A DNA stretch of 64,000 nucleotides from Brooklawnia sp937867175 (GTDB lineage: Bacteria > Actinomycetota > Actinomycetes > Propionibacteriales > Propionibacteriaceae), in NCBI GenBank assembly GCA_036821905.1, contig DAISIR010000002.1:246785-310784 (forward strand). Reading direction: 5' to 3'. Below, piece after piece: positions 37,993 through 47,276 of the stretch. A program made the position numbers and the translations under genes. Numbering within the stretch: the stretch's first letter is position 1; every line of letters starts with the position of its first letter. Below the pieces are notes generated by a model. The model did not search any database, was not told where the DNA came from, and worked only from the letters and a program-made list of their open reading frames with translations.

Positions 37993-39240
37993 CTAGCCGC
38001 AAACTCGGCTGAAGTCTCCGGCGAACGCTAGAACCGTGGGTGCCCCGACGCAGATCTGGCTGGTGGCTGTAACCCCGTCCGCGGCACTCAACGGGATGTT
38101 GTGTCCAGGCACGCGCTGCTCCACGCCGAACCAGCTGGTGAGGCTGCTGGGCATTGCGGGGGAGACCACCTTGGTGTCGTTCGCGTCGACCTCGTTGAGG
38201 TTGGCAGCGGCGCGGAAGGCGTCCGGGCGTCCCATCACCTCGTCCACCAGGCCCTTCTCGGTGGCCGTCTGCGGATCGAACATGAATGCCCCCAGTTCGC
38301 TGCGGATGCGGTCTGCCGGGATGCCACGGTGTTCGGCGACGAAGTCCACGAACTGCGCGTACTCCACGTCCATACCCTGGCCGTAGACGGCACGTTCTTC
38401 ATCGGTCATGTCGCGGAACGGGTTGCCGAAGTCCTTCCCCGTGCCGCGGGTCAGGTACTCCCGGGTGATGCCGCCCTGGGTCTCAACACCAGATGTCAAG
38501 ATGTTGCCGGTCAGTCCGGTCACTTCCCGATACCGGTCGAACGGCCCGAAGATGACCCCGATGCTGCCCACGAGGGTGCCGTAGTCGGAGATGATCAGGT
38601 CGGCCGGCGCCATCGCATACATGCCACCGGACGCGGCCATCGATTGCACGTAGGCCACGACCTTCCTCCCGGTCCGTTCCTGGTAGCGGATCACCGCGTC
38701 GGCGATCGCCCGGGCGCCGTAGATGCTGCCGCCGGGGGTGTCCATCAGCAACAGCACGCCCGAGTAGTCGTCGGCCTCGAGCGCGTCCAACTGCTCGGCG
38801 ATCTCGTACCCGTAGGTGCCGGTGGTGAACATCGAGCCGTTCCCGGCGCCGTCGATGGCACCGGAGATGTTCAGCGCAAGCATTGTGTTGGACGCATTGG
38901 TCGGCCCCCAGATGTGCTGGTAGGCCGAGGAGAAGTCAGGACGGCCACTGCTGGCGGCCCTCGCCACCAGACCCATCCCGAGCAGGCTAACCAAGAGCAG
39001 GGCCATCGTGACCACGCCGACACCAAAGGCCGCCCCGATGCCGATCCCGAAGCCGCGGGCGAATGGTTTCTCCGGCGCGGCGGCACGGGGCATGGGTTGC
39101 GGGGGCGGCGGGGCCATCCTGACCGAAGAGGGCGGTGGTGCCATCCTGACTGAAGAGGGCGGTGGCGCTGACGGGCCTTGCGATGTGGGCTCGCTCTGGA
39201 CGGTCGCTGGGTCTGGGCGCTTGGTGGGGTCTTCACTCAC
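37993..39240 (-). CDS. S49 family peptidase (SppA-like), membrane-anchored
   Basis: A 415-residue serine protease related to signal peptide peptidase SppA. A proline-rich cytoplasmic N-terminus (to about residue 60) contains a tandem repeat of the unit APPPSSVRM. One membrane segment follows at about 67-95, then the protease domain. The catalytic serine is about S204 in SMAASGGMYAM and the general-base lysine about K269 in RGTGKDFGNPF, matching the Ser/Lys dyad of the family. GTG 39240 is preferred; GATACT lies 6 bases upstream with no Shine-Dalgarno. It probably degrades membrane or signal-peptide remnants. Confidence 0.87.
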   Translation of the reverse strand: MSEDPTKRPDPATVQSEPTSQGPSAPPPSSVRMAPPPSSVRMAPPPPQPMPRAAAPEKPFARGFGIGIGAAFGVGVVTMALLLVSLLGMGLVARAASSGRPDFSSAYQHIWGPTNASNTMLALNISGAIDGAGNGSMFTTGTYGYEIAEQLDALEADDYSGVLLLMDTPGGSIYGARAIADAVIRYQERTGRKVVAYVQSMAASGGMYAMAPADLIISDYGTLVGSIGVIFGPFDRYREVTGLTGNILTSGVETQGGITREYLTRGTGKDFGNPFRDMTDEERAVYGQGMDVEYAQFVDFVAEHRGIPADRIRSELGAFMFDPQTATEKGLVDEVMGRPDAFRAAANLNEVDANDTKVVSPAMPSSLTSWFGVEQRVPGHNIPLSAADGVTATSQICVGAPTVLAFAGDFSRVCG

Positions 39241-39246
39241 GGGCTC

Positions 39247-39252
39247 AGTATC
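39247..39252 (-). promoter_or_regulatory. Candidate leaderless -10 (GATACT) of the S49 peptidase gene
   Basis: On the minus strand GATACT is followed by 6 bases and GTG 39240. This supports the chosen start over the upstream TTG at 39267. Confidence 0.4.
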
Positions 39253-39278
39253 GCAGCCATGCCACAATGGTCTTCGTG

Positions 39279-39974
39279 ATGAGCCCGATCAGACCCAGCG
39301 CAGTCCTGTGGGATTTCGACGGAACGTTGGTCGACACCGAGGAGGTCTGGGTCCAGACCGAGATCGAGGTGATGGCCCGGTACGGGGTGGCCTGGAGCTA
39401 CGAGCAGGGCGTCGCCCTGTGCGGCGCCTCCGGGCCGGCGACAATGCGCGCCATGTGGGCCGAGGCGACCAGCCAGCTCGGTGAACCGCTGGACATCGCT
39501 CCAGAGGCGTTCTGGTCCCAGGTGCCCGAAGGCGTCTTGCGTCATCTGGAGACCATGGGGCCGCCTTGGCGGCCCGGGGTCCCAGAGTTGCTGGCCGATC
39601 TGTCCAACCGCGGCGTCCCGATGGCCGTCGTCTCGGCCAGTCCGCCCGAACTGTTGAACGCGGGTCTGCAGCAGCTGCCCGACGGGTTCTTCGGCACGAT
39701 GGTCAGTGGCCCCGAGATGCCGCGCGGCAAGCCGGCACCGGACGCCTACCTGATGGCGGCCGAGCGGCTGGGAGTCGAGACATTTGACTGCATCGTCGTC
39801 GAGGATTCGGTGCCGGGTACCGCGGCCGGGCGGGCGTCCGGCGCAGTGGTGATCGCGGTGCCCGCCATGTTGCCGTTGCCCACCGCACCGGGCCAGGTGA
39901 ACCTCGACACGCTGGCGGGCCTGACGGTGGACGACATGTCACGGATCTGGCATGAGGTGCGGGCGAGTGAGTGA
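39279..39974 (+). CDS. HAD family hydrolase (beta-phosphoglucomutase-like)
   Basis: A 231-residue haloacid-dehalogenase phosphatase. Motif I is WDFDGTLVDTE with the nucleophilic Asp, motif II is VVSASPPE, motif III is RGKPAPDAYLMA with the Lys, and motif IV is CIVVEDSVPG. The cap inserted after motif I is of the small helical type found in phosphoglycolate phosphatase and beta-phosphoglucomutase relatives. The substrate cannot be named. ATG 39279 and GTG 39276 are both possible starts. The gene overlaps trmI by 8 bases and is divergent from the S49 gene. Confidence 0.85.
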   Translation: MSPIRPSAVLWDFDGTLVDTEEVWVQTEIEVMARYGVAWSYEQGVALCGASGPATMRAMWAEATSQLGEPLDIAPEAFWSQVPEGVLRHLETMGPPWRPGVPELLADLSNRGVPMAVVSASPPELLNAGLQQLPDGFFGTMVSGPEMPRGKPAPDAYLMAAERLGVETFDCIVVEDSVPGTAAGRASGAVVIAVPAMLPLPTAPGQVNLDTLAGLTVDDMSRIWHEVRASE

Positions 39975-40917
39975 GTTGGATGCCGCGTCCTATTCGGGTG
40001 TGCGTACCGGCGTCCTGCAAGAGGGCGAGTGGGTCTCGCTGACCGACCCGAAGGGGCACCGCAAATCGTTGTTGTTGGAGGCCGGCAAGACCTTCCACAC
40101 CACCAAGGGCGGCCTGTCCCACGACGACGTAATCGGCCAGCCCGAGGGGGTGGTGGTGACCACCGTCGGTGGTCTTGACTATCTGGTCTTCCGGCCGCTG
40201 CTCAACGAGTTCATCGTCTCCATGCCACGCCAGGCCGCGATCGTCTATCCGAAGGACGCCGCCCAGATCCTGATGCGCGCCGACATTTTCCCGGGGGCCC
40301 ATGTACTGGAGGCCGGCGTGGGTTCGGGGGCACTGAGCCTGGCGCTGCTGCGTGCCATCGGCCCCACCGGACGCCTGCACAGCTATGAACGGCGCGCCGA
40401 GTTCGCCGAGGTCGCCGTCGCCAATGTGGAACAGTTCTTCGGGAGCCGGCATCCGGCCTGGACGCTCACGATCGGCGACCTGGCCGAAGTGGTGGCGGAC
40501 GAACCAGTTGATCGGGCGATTCTGGACATGCTTGCCCCGTGGGATTGCCTTACGGCGGTGGCCGGCGTTCTGGTGCCGGGCGGCATCCTGTGCTGTTACG
40601 TGGCCACCGCCACCCAGATGGGACGCATCATGGACACCGTGCGTGCCCACGGCGGTTTCACCGAGCCGAGCGCGACCGAGGTCTCGGTGCGCGACTGGCA
40701 CGCCGAGGGGCTGGCGATCCGTCCCGGCCACGCCACGACCGCGCACACCGGCTTCCTGGTGATGACCCGCAGACTCGCACCGGGTGTGCAGGCCCCGCTG
40801 CGCAAGAGGCGACCAGCACCGGGTGCCTACGGTCCCGACTACTCCGGCCCGGTGCCACGCAACGTCAAGGCGGAGCACCTCGAGGCGAATCGGGTCAGGG
40901 CCACCGAGCTCGGCTAG
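39967..40917 (+). CDS. trmI: tRNA (adenine-N1)-methyltransferase
   Basis: Expected to make m1A58 in the T-loop of tRNAs using SAM. The 316-residue protein has an N-terminal beta domain and a Rossmann domain with the SAM motif HVLEAGVGSGALSLALL. Family segments GHRKSLLLEAGKTFHTTKGG and RPLLNEFIVSMPRQAAIVYPKD are clear. The start GTG 39967 overlaps the HAD stop. In Mycobacterium the homologue Rv2118c also lies upstream of the proteasome locus, so the order trmI then prcBA is partly conserved. Confidence 0.93.
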   Translation: MSELDAASYSGVRTGVLQEGEWVSLTDPKGHRKSLLLEAGKTFHTTKGGLSHDDVIGQPEGVVVTTVGGLDYLVFRPLLNEFIVSMPRQAAIVYPKDAAQILMRADIFPGAHVLEAGVGSGALSLALLRAIGPTGRLHSYERRAEFAEVAVANVEQFFGSRHPAWTLTIGDLAEVVADEPVDRAILDMLAPWDCLTAVAGVLVPGGILCCYVATATQMGRIMDTVRAHGGFTEPSATEVSVRDWHAEGLAIRPGHATTAHTGFLVMTRRLAPGVQAPLRKRRPAPGAYGPDYSGPVPRNVKAEHLEANRVRATELG

Positions 40918-40960
40918 TCGACCCCAGTTCAACGATCCGAGGCGCGTCGGCACGGCGCGG

Positions 40961-40966
40961 TAGGCT
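40961..40966 (+). promoter_or_regulatory. Candidate leaderless -10 (TAGGCT) of prcB
   Basis: TAGGCT ends 8 bases before ATG 40975 and there is no Shine-Dalgarno. Only 57 bases separate trmI and prcB. Confidence 0.4.
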
Positions 40967-40974
40967 GTGCCATC

Positions 40975-41742
40975 ATGACTGGCCCACAGGTCCCCGAACT
41001 GGATAGCTCCTTCGCGCACTATGCAGCACGAGTTGCACCCTCGACGTTGCCCACCGTGGACGCCGGCACTGCGACGCTTGGCCCACATGGCACCACGATC
41101 GTCGCGGCGAACTTCACAGGTGGTGTGGTGATGGCAGGTGATCGACGCGCCACCATGGGCACCATGATTGCCCAACGCGAGATCGAGAAGGTTTTCGGTG
41201 CCGACGAGCACAGCATCATCGGAATTGCCGGGGTTGCGGGCATAGCGGTCGAACTGGTGCGGCTGTTCCAGGTCGAGCTGCAGCACTACGAGAAGATCGA
41301 GGGAGTGCCGCTCAGCCTTGATGGCAAGGCTAATCGTCTCGGCGCGCTGGTACGTGCAAACCTGTCGATGGCCATGCAGGGCTTGGCCGTCATCCCGATG
41401 CTGGCCGGCTGGGACCATGAGCGTCGCGAAGGTCGCATCTTCGGCTACGACGCGACGGGCGGACGCTACGAGGAATCCGGATTCCACGCCATCGGCTCCG
41501 GGGCAGCCTTCGCGCGTGGCTCCCTGAAGAAGACCCACAACCCCGCCAGCGCCGCCGGCGAGGCGATCGCCGCCGTCATCCGTTCGCTCTACGATGCTGC
41601 GGACGATGACGCGGCCACCGGCGGGCCCGACCTCGCCCGCCGGATCTTCCCGGTGGTGATGACAGCCACCGAATCCGGCGTCCAGCAGTTGCCGGTCGCC
41701 GAGGTGGCCGACCTGACCACTCGAGTACTGGAGACGATGTGA
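40975..41742 (+). CDS. prcB: Proteasome beta subunit
   Basis: The proteolytic subunit of the actinobacterial 20S proteasome. It has 255 residues, of which the first 39 are a propeptide; autocleavage before T40 (in GPHGTTIVAANF) exposes the N-terminal nucleophile. The GGVVMAGDRRATMG segment with catalytic-site residues follows, and YDAADDDAATGGPDLARRIFP is the usual C-terminal motif. It overlaps prcA by 4 bases. The genes for Pup, Dop and the Mpa ATPase, which usually precede prcB, are not here. Confidence 0.96.
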   Translation: MTGPQVPELDSSFAHYAARVAPSTLPTVDAGTATLGPHGTTIVAANFTGGVVMAGDRRATMGTMIAQREIEKVFGADEHSIIGIAGVAGIAVELVRLFQVELQHYEKIEGVPLSLDGKANRLGALVRANLSMAMQGLAVIPMLAGWDHERREGRIFGYDATGGRYEESGFHAIGSGAAFARGSLKKTHNPASAAGEAIAAVIRSLYDAADDDAATGGPDLARRIFPVVMTATESGVQQLPVAEVADLTTRVLETM

Positions 41743-42380
41743 GCCTGCCGTTCTACGTGGCCCCCGAGCAGCAGATGAAGGACCGTGCCGATTTTGCCCG
41801 CAAAGGTATCGCCCGTGGGCGGTCGGTGGTGGCGCTGCGTTTTCGTGATGGCATCGTCATGGTCGCCGAGAACCCCAGCGGCACGCTGCACAAGATCAGC
41901 GAGATCTACGATCGCATCGCTTTCGCCGCGGTCGGCCGGTACAACGAGTTCGAGAACCTGCGCATCGCTGGAATCCGCTACGCCGATCTGCGGGGTTACT
42001 CCTACGATCGGCGTGACGTCAACGCCACCGGCTTGGTGAACGCCTACGCACAGCAACTGGGAGCCACTTTCAGCTCGGCGGTGGACAAGCCGTTCGAGGT
42101 CGATTTGATAGTGGCCGAGGTCGGCGCGTCCTCGGCCGACGACCAGATCTTCCGGGTGGGCTTCGACGGCACCATCACAGACGAGCCCAGGTTCGCGGTA
42201 GTCGGCGGGGCCACCGACAAGCTGCAGACCAAGATCAGCGCCGGCTTCGATCCCGACTCCGACCTTGACACTGCGCTGGAGTTGGCGACCCGCTGCTTCG
42301 CCAACGGTGCCGTGCTGGAAATGGCGGTGCTGGACCGGACACGCCCCCAGGCCCGCAAGTTCCGGCGCATCGGGGGCTGA
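41739..42380 (+). CDS. prcA: Proteasome alpha subunit
   Basis: The structural outer-ring subunit of the 20S proteasome. The 213-residue protein begins MSLPFYVAPEQQMKDRADFA followed by RKGIARGRSVVA, the usual gating and alpha-ring region. The RFRDGIVMVAENPSGTLHKI segment corresponds to the inactive-site region. It lacks a catalytic threonine, as expected. The start is GTG 41739, overlapping the prcB stop. The C-terminus (FRRIGG) is short and does not show the long acidic tail of some relatives. Confidence 0.95.
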   Translation: MSLPFYVAPEQQMKDRADFARKGIARGRSVVALRFRDGIVMVAENPSGTLHKISEIYDRIAFAAVGRYNEFENLRIAGIRYADLRGYSYDRRDVNATGLVNAYAQQLGATFSSAVDKPFEVDLIVAEVGASSADDQIFRVGFDGTITDEPRFAVVGGATDKLQTKISAGFDPDSDLDTALELATRCFANGAVLEMAVLDRTRPQARKFRRIGG

Positions 42381-42381
42381 G

Positions 42382-43449
42382 GTGAGCGTCGAGGAGATCA
42401 GTCCCGCTGTCGTCGTCGGGGCCGGTTTGGTGGGGGCGTCGGTGGGGTGTGCGCTCAGCGAGGCGGGGGTCGTCGTACATCTGCGCGACCGCGTCCGCAC
42501 CCATGCCGTGGTCGCCTCCGGACGCGGGGCCGGCCGCTTGGAGGAGCCGATCGCGTCCGAGGTGAAGCTGGTGATCGTGGCGGTGCCGCCCGTGGCGATC
42601 GGCGAGGTGGTCGCCCGCAGCCTGGACAAGTACCCCAACGCGACCGTCACCGACGTCGGATCGGTGAAGTCGCGGATCGCGACCGATCTGGCGAAGCTGC
42701 ACATCAACCTGGGACGCTACGTCGGTGGGCATCCGATGGCCGGCTCCCAACACAGCGGCCCGATCACTGCGGTCAGCGAGCTGTTCGTCGACCGGACCTG
42801 GGTGCTGACGCCCAGGCCCGACAACCCCGACTGGGTGGTGGACCGGGCGCGAATGCTGGTTCGCACCTGCCGGGCGCGGCTACTTGAGATGGACGCCGAC
42901 CAGCACGACCGCGCGGTCGCCGAAGTCAGCCACTTTCCGCAGCTGATGAGCAGCCTGACCGCCGCCCGGTTGGCTGAGATACCGGCCGGCGACCTGCGGC
43001 TGGCCGGGCAGGGGGTGCGAGACGTCACCCGGATCGCAGCCTCCGACGTCGGGATGTGGCGGCAGATCGTGGCGGCCAACATCACACCGATCCGGGAGCA
43101 ACTGGTCGCGCTGCGCGCCGACCTGGACCAGCTGATAGAGGCCCTCGACGACCCTCGCTCGGTGACTGACGTACTTGCCAGAGGCAACGAAGGAGCGCGT
43201 GCGTTGCCCAGCAAGCGCGGCAAGAGTCCGGACGAGGTCGTCGCCGTGGTTGTCGAGATCCCCGACACCCCGGGTGCCCTGGGTCAGTTGTTCGCTGACG
43301 TCACCGCCCACGGCGTCAACATCGAAGACGTCTCGATCGAGCATGACCCCGAACGCCAGGCCGGTTACCTGTCGGTGGAGGTGGCCCGCGAGGGTGCCGA
43401 CGGACTTCGCCGGATGCTCCGCGAACGCGGCTGGGGGCTACGTTCCTGA
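42382..43449 (+). CDS. tyrA: Prephenate dehydrogenase with ACT domain
   Basis: Converts prephenate to 4-hydroxyphenylpyruvate in tyrosine synthesis. The 355-residue protein has an NAD-binding GxGxxG (VVGAGLVGASVG) at the N-terminus, GGHPMAGSQHSGP in the catalytic part, and a C-terminal ACT domain (about 275-350; VVVEIPDTPGALGQLFADV) that would allow feedback control by an amino acid. The start is GTG 42382, 1 base after the prcA stop. Its position between prcA and cmk suggests cotranscription but not shared function. Confidence 0.92.
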   Translation: MSVEEISPAVVVGAGLVGASVGCALSEAGVVVHLRDRVRTHAVVASGRGAGRLEEPIASEVKLVIVAVPPVAIGEVVARSLDKYPNATVTDVGSVKSRIATDLAKLHINLGRYVGGHPMAGSQHSGPITAVSELFVDRTWVLTPRPDNPDWVVDRARMLVRTCRARLLEMDADQHDRAVAEVSHFPQLMSSLTAARLAEIPAGDLRLAGQGVRDVTRIAASDVGMWRQIVAANITPIREQLVALRADLDQLIEALDDPRSVTDVLARGNEGARALPSKRGKSPDEVVAVVVEIPDTPGALGQLFADVTAHGVNIEDVSIEHDPERQAGYLSVEVAREGADGLRRMLRERGWGLRS

Positions 43450-43485
43450 TGTCTTTTCGCCAATCCGAAAGGTAGGAGATCCACC

Positions 43486-44163
43486 GTGAATGACGTGCTG
43501 CGGCCTGACTTGGTGATCGCGGTTGATGGCCCTAGTGGTTCCGGCAAGTCGTCCACCTCTCGGGCGGTCGCCGAGCGGCTGGGCGCCGCCTACCTCGACA
43601 CCGGATCGATGTATCGGGCGCTGGCTACCTGGTGCGCATCCCACGGCATCGGCCCCGATGACACCGAGAAGGTTGCCCACGCCGCACGCGAGCTGCCGAT
43701 CGAGATCGACACCGACCCGGCCGGCTTCCGGGTGCGCGTCGATGGCCGTGACGTCACCGCCGAGTTGCACACCCCGGAGGTCTCGGGCATCGTCTCCGGC
43801 TATGCCGCGATCCGGCCGGCCCGCGATTCGCTCACCGAGATGATGCGCGCGATCATCGCCGACCGCGGACGCATCGTCGTCGAGGGACGCGACATCACCA
43901 CGGTGGTCGCGCCGGAGGCCGACGTGCGCGTCCTGCTGCAGGCAGACCCGCAACGCCGTATCGCGCGGCGGGTCCGGCAACTGAACGGGGCAGCTGACGA
44001 AGATACGGTGACCAGCCAAGTGATCGGGCGCGACGCCGCAGATGCTGCGTCCAGCGAGTTCGAGACCCCCGCGGAGGGGGTCACCCTGATCGATTCTTCC
44101 AAGCTCGACCTCGCTGCTGTGATCGAACTGGTCGTCAACTTGGTGCCACGCTCACTGAGGTAG
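43486..44163 (+). CDS. cmk: Cytidylate kinase
   Basis: Phosphorylates CMP and dCMP. It has 225 residues. The P-loop reads VDGPSGSGKSSTSRAVAERL, and AYLDTGSMYRALA is the nucleotide-binding signature; VVEGRDITTVVAPEADV follows. The start is GTG 43486 with AGGTAGGAG upstream. The cmk-der pairing is usual in Actinobacteria. Confidence 0.96.
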   Translation: MNDVLRPDLVIAVDGPSGSGKSSTSRAVAERLGAAYLDTGSMYRALATWCASHGIGPDDTEKVAHAARELPIEIDTDPAGFRVRVDGRDVTAELHTPEVSGIVSGYAAIRPARDSLTEMMRAIIADRGRIVVEGRDITTVVAPEADVRVLLQADPQRRIARRVRQLNGAADEDTVTSQVIGRDAADAASSEFETPAEGVTLIDSSKLDLAAVIELVVNLVPRSLR

Positions 44164-44210
44164 GCGATCAGGCGCTGAGTCTGCGGACGGCCCCGAGTGG
44201 TCCGGTCGGG

Positions 44211-44216
44211 TAGTTT
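44211..44216 (+). promoter_or_regulatory. Candidate leaderless -10 (TAGTTT) of der
   Basis: TAGTTT ends 7 bases before GTG 44224. The gap is TGGGCGG, which is not a good Shine-Dalgarno at that distance. Confidence 0.4.
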
Positions 44217-44223
44217 TGGGCGG

Positions 44224-45573
44224 GTGAGCCCAGCCACTGATCCGCAAGCCCCAACCGAGCGTCCCGTCGTCGCAGTCGTCGGGCGACCCAACGTGGGCAA
44301 GTCGACACTGGTGAATCGCATCCTCGGACGCCGCGAGGCCGTCGTACACGACCTGCCCGGCGTCACCCGCGACCGGGTGAGTTACGACGCCGAGTGGGCG
44401 GGTCGGGAGTTCGTCCTGGTCGATACCGGCGGTTGGGTATCCGACGCAACTGGCATGGCGGCGCAGATCGCTGAGCAGGCGGAGATCGCGATCCAACTGG
44501 CCGATGCCGTCATCTTCGTGGTGGACGCCACAGTCGGCACCACCGACGAGGACGAGGCTGTCGTGCAGGTGCTGCGCCGCAGCCGCAAGCCCGTCGTGCT
44601 GGCCGCCAACAAGGTCGACAACCAGCGCCTCGAGGCGGACGCGGCCTCGATGTGGAACCTCGGGCTGGGGGAGCCCTGGCCTGTGTCGGCGCTGCACGGG
44701 CGCGGGGTCGGCGACCTGCTTGATGCATTGCTCGAGGTGCTCCCGGCCTCCGATGCGCTGCGTCCCGTGGCGCAGGACGGCCCGCGCCGGGTGGCGATCG
44801 TCGGCAAGCCGAACGTGGGCAAGTCGTCACTGCTGAACCGCCTGGCGGGGGAGACCCGATCCGTGGTCTCCGAGGTCTCGGGTACCACCGTCGACCCGGT
44901 CGACGAGCTGGTGTCGATCGACGGCGAGCCTTACCTGCTGATCGACACCGCCGGCATCCGCAAGCGGGTGAAAGAGGCCTCCGGCAGCGAGTACTACGCC
45001 TGGCTACGCACTCAGGCCGCGATCGAACGGGCTGAATGCTGCATCGTGGTGGTGGATGCCGCCGAACCGGTCTCCGAGCAGGACCTGAAGATTCTGTCCC
45101 AGGTTGAGCAGGCGGGCAAGGCGTTGGTGGTCGCCTACAACAAGTGGGACCTGACCGACGAGGAACGCCGCCGCTACCTGGACCGCGAAATCGAGCGAGA
45201 CTTGAACGCGTGGGCTTGGGCTCCGCATGTCAACCTTTCGGCACTCACCGGGCGCAACGTGGACAAACTCGCCAAGGCGATCGAGCTGGCGCTGCTGGGC
45301 TGGGAAACCCGGATCAGCACCGGGCAGCTGAACTCGTTCCTGGGACGAGTGGTCGCCTCGCATCCCCACCCGGTGCGCGGCGGCAAGCAGCCGCGCATTC
45401 TTTTCGGGACGCAGGCGCATGTCAGCCCGCCAACTTTCGCGCTGTTCACCTCCGGCCAGCTGGATCCCCAGTACGTGCGCTTCGTGGAACGCCGGTTGCG
45501 TGAGGAGTTCGGTTTCGAAGGCACTCCGGTGCACATCGAAGTCCGAGCCCGGGCCAAGCGGAAGGACCGCTGA
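44224..45573 (+). CDS. der: Ribosome biogenesis GTPase Der (EngA)
   Basis: An essential GTPase of 50S subunit assembly. The 449-residue protein has two tandem G domains. Their P-loops are GRPNVGKST (about residue 20) and GKPNVGKSS (about 194), with DTGG and DTAG G3 motifs and NKVD and NKWD G4 motifs. A C-terminal KH-like domain follows. The start is GTG 44224. It is convergent with the ABC permease gene after a 15-base gap. Confidence 0.96.
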   Translation: MSPATDPQAPTERPVVAVVGRPNVGKSTLVNRILGRREAVVHDLPGVTRDRVSYDAEWAGREFVLVDTGGWVSDATGMAAQIAEQAEIAIQLADAVIFVVDATVGTTDEDEAVVQVLRRSRKPVVLAANKVDNQRLEADAASMWNLGLGEPWPVSALHGRGVGDLLDALLEVLPASDALRPVAQDGPRRVAIVGKPNVGKSSLLNRLAGETRSVVSEVSGTTVDPVDELVSIDGEPYLLIDTAGIRKRVKEASGSEYYAWLRTQAAIERAECCIVVVDAAEPVSEQDLKILSQVEQAGKALVVAYNKWDLTDEERRRYLDREIERDLNAWAWAPHVNLSALTGRNVDKLAKAIELALLGWETRISTGQLNSFLGRVVASHPHPVRGGKQPRILFGTQAHVSPPTFALFTSGQLDPQYVRFVERRLREEFGFEGTPVHIEVRARAKRKDR

Positions 45574-45588
45574 GTCCACCAGGCCGGC

Positions 45589-46344
45589 TCAGAGTTCCTT
45601 GCGGCGGAAGATCACGATCGCCAGGGTGAGGAAGACCACGATGCCCCCGAACGCGGTGGCTACTGGCCAGACCAGTTCGACATCCTGATTGGTTGCCAGC
45701 ATCGACACAGCCTCAGTCAGCCCGATGAATGAATACTGTTTGGCGGGCTGCCAGATCGCCAGGATCATCGTCAGCGTCAGGACCCCGAAGGCGATCCCGA
45801 AAGCCGCGATGGTGCTGGGCACCAGGCAGGATACAGCGATGGTCAGCGCGATGAAGGTGAGCGCCAAGACGAACCAGAGGCCAACGGCACGCCAGACATG
45901 TGCGAACTGCACATCGGCGAAGAAGGCCGCGGTCACCACCGAGGTGAGGGCAGTGCCGATCGCCGCGCTCCCACCGACCAGGCTGCCCAGTGCGGTGAAC
46001 TTGGCGAGCAGGAAGCCGGGGCGGCTGAGCGGCTTGGTCAGCGGCATGATCAGCGTCCCGGAGCTCACTTCGCCGGCCACCGTTCCGGCTGCCACTACCA
46101 GAACCACGATCAGCAGCAGTTGCGACAGATCCCTGCTCCACTGTGCCCAGGCGTCCAGGTAGGTGGGGTCGGGCAGTTCGAGGGGCGTCTCGCCGAACGC
46201 TGAGCTCAGGATCTGGTTGGTGAACTTGGCCACCACGGGGTCGATCAGCCCGAACAGGACGAACGCGCCGGCGACCACCCAGACCCGCCAGGTGCGGAAG
46301 AACTCGGCGTACTCCTTGCGGAGGATAGTGGTGAAGCCCTTCAT
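45589..46344 (-). CDS. ABC transporter permease (ABC-2 type)
   Basis: A 251-residue membrane protein with six hydrophobic segments, the last gene of a five-gene operon. It begins MKGFTTILRKEYAEFFRTWR, typical of ABC-2 family permeases that follow Gldh/NatB-like patterns. A large extracytoplasmic loop follows the first segment. Together with the ATPase encoded just before it, it should form an exporter; the substrate is unknown. Its start overlaps the ATPase stop by 4 bases. Confidence 0.82.
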   Translation of the reverse strand: MKGFTTILRKEYAEFFRTWRVWVVAGAFVLFGLIDPVVAKFTNQILSSAFGETPLELPDPTYLDAWAQWSRDLSQLLLIVVLVVAAGTVAGEVSSGTLIMPLTKPLSRPGFLLAKFTALGSLVGGSAAIGTALTSVVTAAFFADVQFAHVWRAVGLWFVLALTFIALTIAVSCLVPSTIAAFGIAFGVLTLTMILAIWQPAKQYSFIGLTEAVSMLATNQDVELVWPVATAFGGIVVFLTLAIVIFRRKEL

Positions 46345-47276
46345 GAGGCAACTCCTTGCTGATTCTCGATCAGCTGGACGAAGGCGTCCTCGAGGCTGGC
46401 TTCAACGGGCTCCAAGCGACGCAAACCCCAGCCTTGGCTGGCGACGATCCCCGGCAACCTATGGTGCGCGGCGGTCATGTCGATCACGTCGATCATCCAG
46501 GCCTCACCACGGCGCTCCAGCCCGGTGAGCCAGTGTTCACCTGCCAGCGCCTCGGGCAGTGCGGCATGCTGCTCGACCAGTTCGACCCGCAGTTTCTGGC
46601 TGCCGCCGTATCTCGCGCGCAGTGCCTCGGTGCGGTCGGCTGCCACGGCGCGTCCGGACGCCAGCACCAGCACCCGATCGCAGACCCGTTCGACGTCGGA
46701 CAGGATGTGGGTAGAGAAGAAGATGGTGGTACTGCCGCGTAACGCGGTGATCAGGTTGAGCACGTCGTGGCGTCCCATCGGGTCGAGCGCGGAGGTGGGC
46801 TCGTCGAGGATCAGCAACCGCGGGGAGTTGATCATCGCCTGGGCGACACCCAGCCGCTGCTTCATGCCCCGCGAGAACCCGCCGATCGGGGTGGCCACTC
46901 CCTGCAACCCGGCGAGCTCGAGCAGCAGGTCGACGCGTCTGGTGGTTGCGGTGCCGGAAAGGCCGAACAAGGACGCGCAGAAGCGCAGATACTCATCGGC
47001 GCGCATCCACGGATAGAAGCTGGGCACATCTGGCAGGAAACCGACCTGCGGCGCGACTTGTTGCGGATCGGTCAGCACGTCGGCGCCAAGCACCGAGGCG
47101 CTGCCCCCGTCGGCGTGGGCCAAGCCCAGCAGGATCCGGATGGTGGTGGTCTTGCCTGCGCCGTTGGGCCCCAGGAAACCGAAGACCGACCCCTCTGGGA
47201 CGCTGAAGCTCAGCTGGTCGAGCGCGCGGTGCTGCTTGAACTGCTTGACGAGCCCGGAGACCTCAATGGCGGTCAT
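46341..47276 (-). CDS. ABC transporter ATP-binding protein
   Basis: A 311-residue ATPase. Walker A is FLGPNGAGKTTTIRIL (about residues 36-45), the ABC signature is GGFSRGMKQRLGVAQAMI, and Walker B is LLILDEPTSALDP. A C-terminal extension of about 90 residues follows, as in drug-type and NatA-like exporters. ATG 47276 (MTAIEVSGLVKQF) is the natural start and overlaps the end of the PLDc_N gene. It pairs with the downstream permease. Confidence 0.9.
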   Translation of the reverse strand: MTAIEVSGLVKQFKQHRALDQLSFSVPEGSVFGFLGPNGAGKTTTIRILLGLAHADGGSASVLGADVLTDPQQVAPQVGFLPDVPSFYPWMRADEYLRFCASLFGLSGTATTRRVDLLLELAGLQGVATPIGGFSRGMKQRLGVAQAMINSPRLLILDEPTSALDPMGRHDVLNLITALRGSTTIFFSTHILSDVERVCDRVLVLASGRAVAADRTEALRARYGGSQKLRVELVEQHAALPEALAGEHWLTGLERRGEAWMIDVIDMTAAHHRLPGIVASQGWGLRRLEPVEASLEDAFVQLIENQQGVAS

